Source: Nemertoderma westbladi (taxonomy: Eukaryota > Xenacoelomorpha > Nemertodermatida > Nemertodermatidae). Taken from it: a DNA stretch of 64,000 nucleotides. The position numbers were made by a program, and so were the translations under genes. This document shows, piece after piece, positions 54,899 to 64,000 of the stretch. Location: contig JAUCBJ010007488.1 in NCBI GenBank assembly GCA_032718475.1, positions 62,001 to 126,000 of the forward strand, written 5' to 3'. Each line of letters begins with the position of its first letter. Positions within the stretch are counted from its first letter, which is position 1. The notes below the pieces were generated by a model. That model was not told where the DNA came from and searched no databases. It worked only from the letters and a program-made list of their open reading frames with translations.

Positions 54899-57440
54899 TT
54901 AAATAATTATTTTATATTTCGTGCGTGGGAAGGGCGTCTCGCCCTCATTCCCACCCCCCTCAGTCCAAAACTTTGGACGACTAAAAACTCTCACGTGCCC
55001 CTTCTTCCGGTAGGCACTCTCCTGCTGCCCTCCTATACGTCCTCTAACTCTTCGCCACACTCTCTTTGGTGCTACCTTTGCTGGCCTCCCCCTTCGTATG
55101 TGCGCTGGCATTAGAGCCCTCGACGACCCCCGCTCGTCCCTCGGTATACGCGGTGTCTGCCCATGTAATGCCCCCCCGCACTGTGTCAGCCCTGCGTGTG
55201 TATGCAACACGCCTCCTTCTACTTTCCCGACTCCTTTGCTCATGGACTTCTCTAACCCTGGTTTAGTCCTTTCACATCCTTTCCCTTTCCAACACTCTCC
55301 GGATCTGTGTCCTTTTACCACACATCGATGACATAGTCCGTTTGCGTCTGTGTAGGCTACACGATCTCGTTTGGGCAACGCTTGCCAGTACTTGCAACTC
55401 CTGGTCTTATGGGTTCCGTCCCGATGTAATTGACATTGGAATCCTGGGTTATAGCGTTTCCTGTATAGTCCTTCATGTATCGCGCTTAGGTTTATATGTA
55501 CCGATTTAATGTTTTGGTTGTCTAGACTCGGCCTACTGGGTATATTGGGATTGTTTTTATTTACGGTATTATTTTCCTTCTGTCCCTGCCACGGTGTGGC
55601 CCTACTACCAGCTAACTGTGGACTGGTAGTCCCCTGTATGGCCGCGTGTGGTGGTGACTGTCCGCACGACCTGCTCTCGTCCAGGGAGTTCGATATTCTT
55701 GCTCCTATCGGGATATATTGTCGATATTGTGATGGGGGAATGTCACCCTGTCCCCCCCCAGCCGGTATGTTTGGTACTGGGGTTGATGTTAATACATTGG
55801 GGCCCATACGTCTATCTCCAATAACTCCCCCCTCCCCTGGATATATGTTATGTCCCTGTGTATTATAGTCATGCTGCTGTACCGATATAGGCCTACCTAC
55901 CTCTCGCCTACCTACCGGTATGTACTCCGCGACTTCCGGGTTTAATCCCGTCGTTCGCGCTACCCCATCGCCTACTCTATCTCTCCCAGCATGGCCTATA
56001 ATAGTATGTGCAGTAAGGCCTACAGTATGTCCTGCAGTCTGCATGTGCCCTTCCGAACCGAAGTTTATTCTTCGCGAATCTCTAATCTCCCCGCGATTAC
56101 TGCACTCTCGATCGGCAGCTATATCCCGTCGGGAAGCTTCTCTCCGATCCCCTCTCCTGTTCTCGACTCTGTATTGGTACGTCTTGTACCCCTCTCTTGG
56201 CGTGCGGTGCGTTTCTCCGGGGCGACGGCAATCTCCCGAAGTTCGACCCCACTGGCTCCCTGACTCCATCTCTACTATCGACGGTTCGTTATCCGTCTTC
56301 GCACTCCTATCATTCGTGGCGACACCTTTTCTACTATCTCCTCTTCGTCTCTTTTCAGTGCAGTATTCCGGCTCGTGAGATCTCTCGTCGACCTCCCGGT
56401 TAAACTCCACTGTTCTTCTTCTCTCTTCTGGTCGGGCTCGACGCTTCGCCTGCCCTCTCGCGACGTCAACCTGCCTCTCTCTGCTCGATCGCACGCCGCT
56501 GGGGATACTCGCAATCCCCCTATTACTCTCCGTCGCCGGGTGTTGCGGTTTACCTGATTCGGCCCGCGCATTATCCGCTGACGTCTGCGGGACACTCTCT
56601 GCCCCCCCTCTCTCTCTACTAACTTCTCGCGGTGGGGTGCCCGTAGCCCCCCCCCACCCGCCACTTCTAACTTCACTACCTCTTACTACACTTCTACACC
56701 CCTCTTGTGGGGCATTCTCTGCCCCCCCTCTCTCGCCACTAATCTTATGTGGTGGGGCGCCGGTAGCCCCCCCCCACTCGCCACATCTAACTTCAATATC
56801 TCTTACTTCGTCTCTATACCCCTCTCTAGTCGACGCGCTGTCTCTACTACGGCTGGGTCTGTTCACCCCCGCCTCTCTCTCTACTACTGCGTGGCCCACC
56901 AGGCCTACTTCGGGTTGGCTCAACCCCGCTACCTCCTGTCTACTAACTGCGTGGCCTACCAGGCCGCCGCCGGGTTGGCTCAACCCTGCCACCTCCTGCC
57001 TACTAACTACGTGGCCTACCAGGCCACCGTCTGCTGAGTTATGTACGTCCGACACGCTCACATTAATAGCACCATTCCCAATATTATTTGTTAAATCAAT
57101 TAAATTATTAGAATTTGAAACAGGATTATTATTTAAATTATTTAAATTACTTAGATCACTACTATTCTCTAGACTTAAATTATTATCCGAATTATTTTGC
57201 GGGTTTGAATTGAAATTATTATTTAGAATATTTGTATTTAAATTTAAATTACTACTACCCGGTAAAATATTATTTCCTGTAATAAAGGGATTAGGGTTAT
57301 TTACTACGGTACTATTAATATTAACTACTTCTGACGTACTACTACTACCCCCCCCCGCCCGTACGGCTACACCAGTTCTGGTTCTCTCGCCCGGTGTCTG
57401 TAAGTGGGGGCTCACTCTCTGATATCTCCAACCGCGCCAG
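54899..57440 (-). CDS. Nested element ORF B: gag-like protein with zinc knuckle
   Basis: About 838 residues. It is open from about 57440 and has no ATG at the start (57415 is GTG). The N-terminal part is Asn-rich; then come three repeats of a GGLVGHAVSRQEVAG unit, an Arg/Glu-rich region with an internally duplicated block (GGWGGATGTPP type), and near the C-terminus a FQCQLHRDGTHKTRSC segment followed by CHRCVVKGHRSGEC (CX2CX4HX4C). This knuckle pair resembles the Gag C-terminus of BEL/Pao elements. No protease or RT follows. It overlaps ORF A in a shifted frame across a nine-G run, and loss of one G would make A and B one frame. It probably packages element RNA. Confidence 0.8.
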
Positions 57441-58688
57441 TTCTAGTCGGCGCTGGCCTAGTTTGGCTTGATATTGCGCAAGCCTCCCTAGCCGGGCACG
57501 CAAATCATCCCGCTCACGCTTACCCTCTATCTTTCTCTTTCGCATATTCTGCTCGCCCGACTCAACTCTCGCAATTATCTCAGGCCACGTCGCCGGCTCG
57601 TCTCCTACTCTCATCTTCCGCTCTATACACTCCTCGACTCTCTTACACTCCTCGACTCTCTTTCTATACTCTCTTAACTCTAACTCTCTTAACACCTTTA
57701 AGACGGCGGTTTTATCCCTCAGTTGCCGCTCTAAGCTTTTCTGCTTTGCCGCCGCCCTTTCTAAATCATACGCCAGATTTATCTCCCGCACCCTTCTTTC
57801 TTTTGCGGAGGATGTAGCAGACTTATCGGTTGCGACGGACTCCCGCCCCCCCTCTGTCCTACTAACTCTCCCCCGCCTCCCGGAACTTCCTCCGACCGAC
57901 GAGACCGAATCCTCGGAGTTAACCTCGGATTCGCCCTCCTGCGGTCTCTTCCAACCCACTAATTTTACTCCCCGGGCATCGACTAAGTATGGCCCTATGT
58001 ACACTACACTAGGCTGCATACCCCTACATTCCCATAGTTCAACCAGTTCGTTGACAACTCCTCTCGCCCTCAACTCTGCTAGTTCTCTCTGTCCAGAACA
58101 CACTAGGTGATCAAAGTATCTGTTCGACTCACCTAGTCGCTTTCTCAGTCTCACCTCGTCTATCTTCGCCCCCTCCTTGGCCTCCTTTAGTAGTTCCCGG
58201 GTCGCGTTGTAGGCCCGTCGAAGTCGATCAGAAACCCCGACGTCCTCGTCGCCGACCTCTCCCCTGTCTCTTCGGGTCCGACGTCGTACCGGCGGCTCCA
58301 CCGTCGCCGTTCCGGTGGGCCGTCCGTCGCCCTCGGCCTGTAGCTGGCCGGCGACATCGGTACCAATCTCTCCTCCGTCTCTTCGCGTCCGGCGTCGCAC
58401 CGTCGGCCCCACCGGTTCGGTGGGCCGCTCGTCACCCTCGGCCGGTAGCTGGCCGGCGACATCGGCACGCCGTCCTCCGTCCCGTGTCGACTCATCTCCT
58501 TCTCCCTCCGTCTCGCTCTCTTTCTCTCTTGGCTCGACTTCGGGTTCCAGGCCCTCCTCGTTCTGTGCTTCCGGTTCGCCCGTTATCGATGGCTCCGGCG
58601 TCGTGGGCCTGTATCGTTTGGTCGCGGCCTCGCGGATCGTTAGGTCTTCGTCCGGGGTCCGTGGTGGTGTCTCGCCCGACTCACTCAT
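57345..58688 (-). CDS. Nested element ORF A: acidic/coiled-coil gag-like N-terminal part
   Basis: 447 residues from ATG (MSESGETPPR). The N-terminal half is acidic and disordered with a duplicated ~44-residue block (DVAGQL..AEGD.RPT... RRRTRRD). A structured middle (about 150-240) is followed by a long predicted coiled coil (about 295-430) rich in Arg/Glu/Leu. It stops at TAG directly after nine G (57348-57356, C on the plus strand). Such a stop after a homopolymer suggests a slippage mutation or programmed slippage into ORF B. No known domain recognised. Confidence 0.8.
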   Translation of the reverse strand: MSESGETPPRTPDEDLTIREAATKRYRPTTPEPSITGEPEAQNEEGLEPEVEPREKESETEGEGDESTRDGGRRADVAGQLPAEGDERPTEPVGPTVRRRTRRDGGEIGTDVAGQLQAEGDGRPTGTATVEPPVRRRTRRDRGEVGDEDVGVSDRLRRAYNATRELLKEAKEGAKIDEVRLRKRLGESNRYFDHLVCSGQRELAELRARGVVNELVELWECRGMQPSVVYIGPYLVDARGVKLVGWKRPQEGESEVNSEDSVSSVGGSSGRRGRVSRTEGGRESVATDKSATSSAKERRVREINLAYDLERAAAKQKSLERQLRDKTAVLKVLRELELREYRKRVEECKRVEECIERKMRVGDEPATWPEIIARVESGEQNMRKRKIEGKRERDDLRARLGRLAQYQAKLGQRRLELARLEISESEPPLTDTGRENQNWCSRTGGGG

Positions 58689-58803
58689 CTCGTCTGGTGG
58701 CTGATGGTTCGGCTAGCTAGGTTGCAGTTCTTAGAGTTTAACTAGGGCGGCAGCTCGGTTTAGTTACTGAGTTTAGCTGGGGAAGCAACACCGTTTTAGT
58801 TAC
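58689..58803 (-). other. 5' untranslated leader of the nested element
   Basis: Directly inside the 5' LTR the minus strand reads GTAACTAAAACGGTG. It does not start with TGG, so no conventional tRNA primer-binding site is evident. Confidence 0.5.
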
Positions 58804-59342
58804 TGTGACGGGATCCAGGAGGGATCCCGATTTATCCGATGTGGTATTTAGTCCACGCGTCCCCGCCGTGTATAAGAGTGAAATAAAGATAACTGAGTTC
58901 TGAAGTTCGGTGTATAATAATAGGTTACAGGATATAGATATATTGTGAATTATACGGTAGGCGGGATACGGTAACTAAAGTCCCGTGATCCCCTAACTAA
59001 ACTAATTGGCTTTACCCTACGCTAACACTGCTGCACTGAGATAACTGAATCACTGATTAATAGGTTATTGGTTATATTGCACGGTGGCCTTACTGCTACT
59101 CAATCGATGCTATTCCCCCCCTCTGATTGGTTAATACCCTTGTTGGCGCCCCGTGGAGTATTCCCGTTCACTCCACCTGTTCTCTCTGGGTTAGGGGTTT
59201 GGCCCCTGACCCTCTATTGTGTGCTTCCTTCCCACTCTTATTGGGATGGCACGAGTTGGTTAATTGCCCAATCTCGTGGCTCCCAATATTGCTTATCGGC
59301 TTACAACTTTATGGGGTGTTGGCGGGATTGAATAAGCTAACA
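58804..59342 (-). repeat. 5' LTR of the nested element
   Basis: 539 bp, same length as the 3' LTR and nearly identical. Should hold promoter and polyadenylation signals, including an AATAAA-like AAATAAAG on the plus strand only. Confidence 0.95.
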
Positions 59343-61627
59343 TTTATGTTACTCACTTTACCTTGGGTAACTTGCTGCACTCTCGTTCTTTCTTCGGGTT
59401 TTCTTCGGTGCATTCTGTTAGGAGACTGAGGAGGGGTCTTGGCAACCTGTTCTCTCCTATCGTTGTTTCGAGCTTTGTATTTACTTACGTCTTTTGAGGT
59501 TTTGTCAATATAGTAAGATCGATCTGTGTCTTTCCCGCTGTCCTCTTCTTGGGAAGCTTGGCTTTCGCCGTCGTCAGTGAAACACACCGGTGTTACTCTT
59601 CTCCTAGAAGCGGGTTTCTCACTTACCTTATTTTCCGATGTTTTCTCTCTGGACTGCTTGATGAGTTGTAGTTTTACTTCACCATCTAAGAAGGACATGA
59701 GGACAGCCATGGTAGGGCTTCGTCGTTGTTGTTCATTCATGTACAACACTTTCTTGTCCCAGCGTGTACATACTCCACCCTTTGGTAAAGTAGAGACTAC
59801 GGCTCCAATAACCATGGAACTCTGATATTCATGAGACTTACCTAACCAGTCCAATTGTCTACAGATCTCCTGAATTTCATCGGAAAACTCTATAATCCCG
59901 CTACTAAGGAAGTGTCGGGGGGCTACTAATTTTGCATACAAATACTTAGCTATGTTATCCTTGTTACCATACCTGATGTTTAATGTATCCCAAACTTGTC
60001 TTAATCCTTCTGGATGTCCAATAAACTTTAACGCCATTAACTTGGGAGGTCCTTCCAAGCACTTGATGAGGAACCTAAGTTTCTCTCTGTTAGATAGCAC
60101 AGAGTTCTGTATGCTGTCTTTGTAATATTCGTTGAAAGGTAACCATTTCATCTCATCTCCATTGAATTTGACGATCTCTCCCACTTTGACCGCTTGGCGG
60201 GCTTCTGTTCTAGCCATCTGACACGTAAAGCTTTCTTGGGCCATCGTGTTATTTAATATCGAATTATCGGTATATAAATTTCTCAGATCATTATCAGGTC
60301 TATAGGGAATATCATTAACAACAGGTCTATAATCACCCTTAATAGGGTTTGCTATAGGAGTTTCTACTTCACTAGCAGTATAGATGCGTGTAGGCTCCAC
60401 ACCTTGCGCATGTAATACTTCAGACCTAACAGGTTGACACAATTTTACAGGGGGTATGGGTATACCCTTTTGTATGTTGACTAATTTGTCGCGTTCTAGC
60501 GCGATACTTTGCTGCACTTCTTGCAATTCTGCCCTACCTTCCCTTACGGTTCCCTTAAGTTGGTGGACAGTCTCCTGCATCTGTCCGAGCAGGAGATTCA
60601 TCCCCCGTCGTCCCTCCTCTACCCACTCGACCGCCGAAGCGGGAGTCGCCAACATTGTAGCGGGCTGACGCGGGACGACGGGAGACAAATCTTTGATTTC
60701 TCTCTCAGCTTCCAGGACAGGGATATTCTCTTGGACTGTTCTACCGGGCACAGGCAGTGTAGTACTGTGTAAAGGGAACTTAGAGTTAAGCTCTGGAAGT
60801 ACAGGGGTCTCTAGCACAGAAGTGACTTTGGGAACGACAGGCCTAATTATTTCAGGCTCATCAACTATTGTAGGGAGTCTTTTGACCTGAATAATTTGTT
60901 CTGTGGGTTCTGTACTACCTAAGTCTGTGCTAGCTAGTTGTCTTCTAACAGCTGGGGGCAAATCAGGCAATTTTAGACGGTGAGATGTTTTTCTACGCCT
61001 GCTTAGACGAGATCTATTTCCTCCACCTTCAGGATCGGTGGTCTCGCCTTCCTCCGAGGATGTGTATCCTTGGCGTTTGGGAGTAGATCGACTCATCATC
61101 TGCATTCGACTATCCGTTAACTGTCTGTTTATGTGGTCTTGCGTCTCTTGCAGATTTTCTAACTCCATTTGGGTGGCCTTTTCAGACGCTTTCCGTTCTG
61201 CTTCTGCCACTGCCTCCGCTGCTTTTCTTTCCGCTTCGGCCGCTGCTTCTGCCGTCTTTCTATCTGCTTCGGCCTCTGCCATTGCCGCTGCTACTGCTGT
61301 TTTTCTGTCTGCTTCAGCCATTGCTTCTGCCGCCTTTCTATCTGCTTCTGCTGTTGCCATTGCCGCTGTTACTGCTGCTTTTCTGTCTGCTTCAGCCATT
61401 GCTTCTGCCGCCTTTCTATCTGCTTCTGCTGTTGCCATTGCCGCTGTTACTGCTGCTGTCTTTCGGTCCTCTATCCGTTTTTTCTTTACTTGTTCTTCTT
61501 GGACTCTAGTGAGGCGGAGTTTTTCATCAAATTCAGCTTGGTTAGCAGCTAACATTTCAGCATCGATTGAGTCTAACACACGCTGGGTTCCTTCACTATT
61601 AGGGGAAAGTCCAGACAGCCGTCTCCT
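59309..61627 (-). CDS. gag: BEL/Pao Gag, 5' part, truncated by the nested insertion
   Basis: The frame runs from just after a TAG (61628-61630) into the nested LTR, stopping artificially at 59309; true Gag sequence ends at the insertion (59343). A GTG at 61579 heads the 756-residue stretch. Residues about 20-150 form an Ala/Glu/Arg/Lys coiled coil made of near-identical AEADRKAAE repeats. A variable Pro-rich region follows. Residues about 465-640 are a DUF1759-like capsid region (VKFNGDEMKWLPFNEYY, KLRFLIKCLEGPPKLMAL). The nucleocapsid knuckles are at 52274-52489. Forms the particle that encloses element RNA. No ATG lies near its start, fitting entry by readthrough from the upstream ORF or a splice. 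Confidence 0.9.
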   Translation of the reverse strand, partial: RRRLSGLSPNSEGTQRVLDSIDAEMLAANQAEFDEKLRLTRVQEEQVKKKRIEDRKTAAVTAAMATAEADRKAAEAMAEADRKAAVTAAMATAEADRKAAEAMAEADRKTAVAAAMAEAEADRKTAEAAAEAERKAAEAVAEAERKASEKATQMELENLQETQDHINRQLTDSRMQMMSRSTPKRQGYTSSEEGETTDPEGGGNRSRLSRRRKTSHRLKLPDLPPAVRRQLASTDLGSTEPTEQIIQVKRLPTIVDEPEIIRPVVPKVTSVLETPVLPELNSKFPLHSTTLPVPGRTVQENIPVLEAEREIKDLSPVVPRQPATMLATPASAVEWVEEGRRGMNLLLGQMQETVHQLKGTVREGRAELQEVQQSIALERDKLVNIQKGIPIPPVKLCQPVRSEVLHAQGVEPTRIYTASEVETPIANPIKGDYRPVVNDIPYRPDNDLRNLYTDNSILNNTMAQESFTCQMARTEARQAVKVGEIVKFNGDEMKWLPFNEYYKDSIQNSVLSNREKLRFLIKCLEGPPKLMALKFIGHPEGLRQVWDTLNIRYGNKDNIAKYLYAKLVAPRHFLSSGIIEFSDEIQEICRQLDWLGKSHEYQSSMVIGAVVSTLPKGGVCTRWDKKVLYMNEQQRRSPTMAVLMSFLDGEVKLQLIKQSREKTSENKVSEKPASRRRVTPVCFTDDGESQASQEEDSGKDTDRSYYIDKTSKDVSKYKARNNDRREQVAKTPPQSPNRMHRRKPEERTRVQQVTQGKVSNINVSLFNPANTP

Positions 61628-62638
61628 CTACTCTTCGTCTCCTAGGAATCGCTGATAGTCGGACAGATAAATGTCGATGGCGTCTCTCGTTTGTGGTCTC
61701 TCTGCGGTCTCTTCGCCTTCCACTTGAGAAAGGGTGGCATCGGTTGGTTCTTCATAGGTTAGTCTCTCAGACAGCTGGGATTTCCACTGGTCCGTTTCTT
61801 GTACTTTGAGACCTACCCGCTGGAACCAAGTTTTGACAGCAACCTGCAGCGACGTGTCCTGTCTTCTTTTGGAAGTTTCCTCAAAGGCTGATAGGATTAG
61901 TCTAATACGTAGGGTTCTTTCGCGTACTTGATATAGCAGCCCTTCCTGCTCTTGAGGTCCTTGGGGTTGTCGAAACAGTTGTTCTTCCAATCGCTCCAAG
62001 GAGCCGAAGAATCCCTGCACATATCCTGCTGCCGACCTCTTCCAAACAGCTGGATCCATTGTATCTTTAGTCACTCCCATCCTGTGTATATCTTCCCAAG
62101 TAGCTTCGGACAAATCTAACGGGAGTCCGGGTCCGGGAAAGTTCCATTGTGACTCGACAATAGACATCAATTCTTCCCTGGCGTATCCCGCATAATTATC
62201 TTGGGTCGCTCTCATACTTCTTGCCCAATCGGCTTGATGTTCTTCCACCGCAATCAATATAGTAGTTAGTACTGCGGCAGGAAGGGTGAGAAGGGGGTCC
62301 GAGTAGGCTGTAACCGCCATCAGCAATCCGCGTTCGGGGGTCAGCTCTACAGTATCCGAACTACTGGAGCTATCTGATTGCTGGGAACAAGTTTCTTGAC
62401 TAGGATGTTGCTGCTGTTGGACAGCTGCTTCCTGGTTCCGTTTGACTTGGGCCCGAGTGCCGATGATAGACCTACGGTGTTGGATTAGCTTAGGGTCTGA
62501 CACTACTACTGGAGGGATGACCTTTCTTTCAGTAGGAGGTGAGCTGAACTCCTTTCTTAATCGCTCCACACTCCTATCTGTGTCACAGATGGTTGTATCG
62601 ATTAGACTGTCTGACAGGTTTTGCTGGGTGTCAGACAT
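61628..62638 (-). CDS. N-terminal ORF of the BEL element, unrecognised
   Basis: 336 residues from ATG 62638 (MSDTQQNLSDS) to TAG 61628-61630. A Gln/Ser-rich disordered region (about 70-100) is followed by a mostly helical-looking part to the end with several Trp. I recognise no domain. It is in the same frame as Gag, whose frame continues directly after the TAG, so it is either the true N-terminal domain of Gag behind a suppressible or recent stop, or a separate leader protein. Average composition and the ATG with no upstream extension make it a real coding region. Confidence 0.8.
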   Translation of the reverse strand: MSDTQQNLSDSLIDTTICDTDRSVERLRKEFSSPPTERKVIPPVVVSDPKLIQHRRSIIGTRAQVKRNQEAAVQQQQHPSQETCSQQSDSSSSSDTVELTPERGLLMAVTAYSDPLLTLPAAVLTTILIAVEEHQADWARSMRATQDNYAGYAREELMSIVESQWNFPGPGLPLDLSEATWEDIHRMGVTKDTMDPAVWKRSAAGYVQGFFGSLERLEEQLFRQPQGPQEQEGLLYQVRERTLRIRLILSAFEETSKRRQDTSLQVAVKTWFQRVGLKVQETDQWKSQLSERLTYEEPTDATLSQVEGEETAERPQTRDAIDIYLSDYQRFLGDEE

Positions 62639-62741
62639 GTTTAGCTATACAGTTGAATGCTTACTGCTATAGTCACAGTTAAAGCAAGTCTAGTAATTCA
62701 GTATGACCGTTGGCCTAGTACCGGTAATTTATTGCAGTATA

Positions 62742-62990
62742 TGAGAATACCGGTATACACTTATAGTATATATAAGTATTGTAAACTAGGTTTGTCACAG
62801 AGTACCGGTATATAATTTTAGCACAAATATATATAAATATATAATAAGCCTATCGTGAATACCGGTATGCAGCTTACACTTATAATATATATAAGTATAA
62901 TTATGAACTAGAATTAATCACAGAATACCGGTATGATTTCAGTACAAATTTATAGAAATAAATATAATAAGCCTATGGTAAATACCGGTA
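62742..62990. repeat. Two ~115-120-bp tandem units with ACCGGTAT palindromes
   Basis: Each unit holds GAATACCGGTAT, an ACTTATA(G/A)TATATATAAGTAT palindrome-like block, a second ACCGGTAT, and ATAATAAGCCTAT. The units are imperfect. They lie upstream of the BEL coding region and could be promoter-type repeats in its leader or LTR. Confidence 0.7.
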
Positions 62991-64000
62991 TGTCAATTTT
63001 TTTTAGAATAATTGAATTTCTGAATATTTTAGGGTTACTTGGTTACTTTAACTTACTTTATTACCGTTATTTAAGCAGTAGTCCAACTGATATTGAGACC
63101 TAGTTGTTGTATGACAGGCCTACTGTTTATAAATCGTTTGAGTTGATTTATAATAGATATATACCCGTTTAAAATGGGTTTTGTCAATATTTGAAATAAA
63201 TGTTATTATTTCTGGGGGTTCACTACACAGAAGCTGTGCGCTCTCAGTGAAGTGCTATTTATTGGACACTAAAACAGATAATTCTAATTTACCTAAGTTA
63301 CTTAATACTACAAATTACTTACGATATGGGTGAGATTAAATCTCTAATTAAACACAACAAAAATATTACGTACGAAATTTTTAGGGTAATTTTACAGGAA
63401 GTCTACAAACCAGCCTAACAAAGGGTTAGAATTCTGGTTATTACAACGGACAGGGTACTACGGTATTTGAAAATAATAAGTAGTAGTAAATATATTGCAC
63501 TGTCCAGATAGGAAAATACCACCGCCTGACGACCTATAACCGTATCGCTATAGGTACTACGTTATGTATCACGGAGTGTTCCTACCTAGAAGTTAATTAC
63601 CGCGGACTACCAGATCCAGCGTGCCTATTAACCACTTTACAACACAAATATCTGCCTACACACTAATTACTTTCGGAAAGCACTGTACACTAAACCCTAA
63701 ATTAGGTACAAGTACTGGTACAACAAATAATCAGTAGTTAAATATACTTGAACAGTTAAAAGAACCACGGCATCTGCTGGAGTGACCGAAGCACAAAGTC
63801 ACCAGTCTTTTCCTACGCCAAGCAGCCCGTGTAGTACCGGGGTTAATTTAACTATAACGGTATGTATAACAAGCACAATTACTGTAGGAATAAACTTGGG
63901 GACATGAATGTTGCGAATAATCGCATAAACTCTGAATAATAAATATTACGCTACCCGTACAGAATACTCAAACAAATACAAACCAAAACGCTGGCAGACT
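62991..64000. other. Non-coding, upstream of the BEL element
   Basis: No ORF. The 5' LTR of the BEL element is expected here or beyond the window, but no matching copy was recognised at its 3' side. Confidence 0.4.

Larger units (their letters stand above)
52490..59342 (-). mobile_element. Nested non-autonomous LTR retroelement, 6,853 bp
   Basis: Two 539-bp direct LTRs (52490-53028 and 58804-59342) begin TGTGACGGG and end AAGCTAACA (plus strand). They are flanked by an exact 5-bp duplication TTTAT (52485-52489 and 59343-59347). I found one difference between the LTRs (52729 region, GCTAGCACTG versus GCTAACACTG), so insertion is recent. The ORFs run on the minus strand, so the 5' LTR is the right one. 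There is a gag-like coding capacity with a zinc knuckle, but no protease, RT or integrase, so it must move in trans, perhaps using a BEL/Pao element. Confidence 0.95.
47579..62638 (-). mobile_element. BEL/Pao LTR retrotransposon, interrupted by a nested element
   Basis: In minus-strand order: N-terminal ORF (62638-61631), TAG, Gag (61627-59343, continued at 52489-52274), TAA, Pol (52270-47579). All are in one frame once the insertion at 52490-59342 and one TTTAT are ignored. Only coding limits are given. Flanking LTRs were not found in the window by eye, so the element may extend beyond it. Further minus-strand ORFs at 42.9-46.0 kb might belong to it. Confidence 0.85.

Noticed and set aside
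56637-57422. Plus-strand ORF opposite the nested gag-like ORF
   Set aside because: Shadow of ORF B; the minus strand has the knuckle motifs and LTR-consistent orientation.
61038-61655. Plus-strand Ser/Ala-rich ORF resembling membrane segments
   Set aside because: Antisense of the Ala/Glu coiled-coil repeats of Gag.

Overview
The window is eukaryotic, almost certainly an invertebrate metazoan nuclear genome. The lineage cannot be resolved from the sequence. No host gene is securely recognisable. Nearly everything identifiable is a transposable element, a relic of one, or a tandem satellite. Nine tandem arrays, all visible by eye, cover roughly 29% of the window. Their units are 7, 15, 15/17, 19, 40, 68 and 69 bp, plus tetra- and pentanucleotide arrays.

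Layout. 0.2-1.5 kb: 5'-truncated LINE relic (minus strand). 2.5-6.85 kb: an apparently intact CR1-like LINE (plus) with a PHD-finger ORF1, an endonuclease/RT ORF2, a (TAAA)n tail, and a GGGAAAC -1 frameshift heptamer exactly where ORF1 overlaps an ORF2 that has no AUG. 7.2-9.7 kb: broken RT plus restriction-like-endonuclease (R2-superfamily-like) element. 10.1-12.4 kb: a dispersed repeat followed by an inverted pair of 15/17-bp arrays. 13.2 kb: BEL/Pao fragment. 13.9-16.0 kb: 68-bp satellite with a 612-bp higher-order period. 16.7-17.7 kb: a 237-bp MITE directly followed by an inverted pair of 15-bp arrays. 19.0-23.6 kb: 40-bp minisatellite. 24.0 kb: perfect foldback. 24.2-25.0 kb: TTAA-flanked MITE with G-tract termini. 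25.1-26.4 kb: 19-bp array. 27.2-29.9 kb: tRNA-like SINE head, GC-rich 7-bp array, and a second TTAA element that landed inside a LINE relic and itself contains a LINE 3' fragment. 31 kb: microsatellites. 32.8-42.5 kb: about 113 copies of a 69-bp satellite bracketed by direct ~0.85-kb repeats.

42.9-62.7 kb, all on the minus strand, is the richest part. A BEL/Pao LTR retrotransposon (N-terminal ORF, Gag with coiled coil, DUF1759-like region and zinc knuckles, complete Pol) lies in one reading frame punctuated by two stop codons at module borders. A young 6,853-bp non-autonomous LTR element (539-bp LTRs, TTTAT target duplication, gag-like ORFs only) has inserted into its Gag. That inner element carries an array of about 16 small palindromic hairpins in its 3' untranslated part. 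Downstream of Pol are minus-strand ORFs I do not recognise, including one with three CCHC knuckles and a basic tail.

The genes do not form a host pathway. They are layers of element insertion: LINE relic <- TTAA element <- LINE fragment, and BEL element <- non-autonomous LTR element. The best leads for something undescribed are the stop-punctuated BEL polyprotein with downstream ORFs, the hairpin array of the inner element, the LINE frameshift site, and the unknown zinc-knuckle gene.
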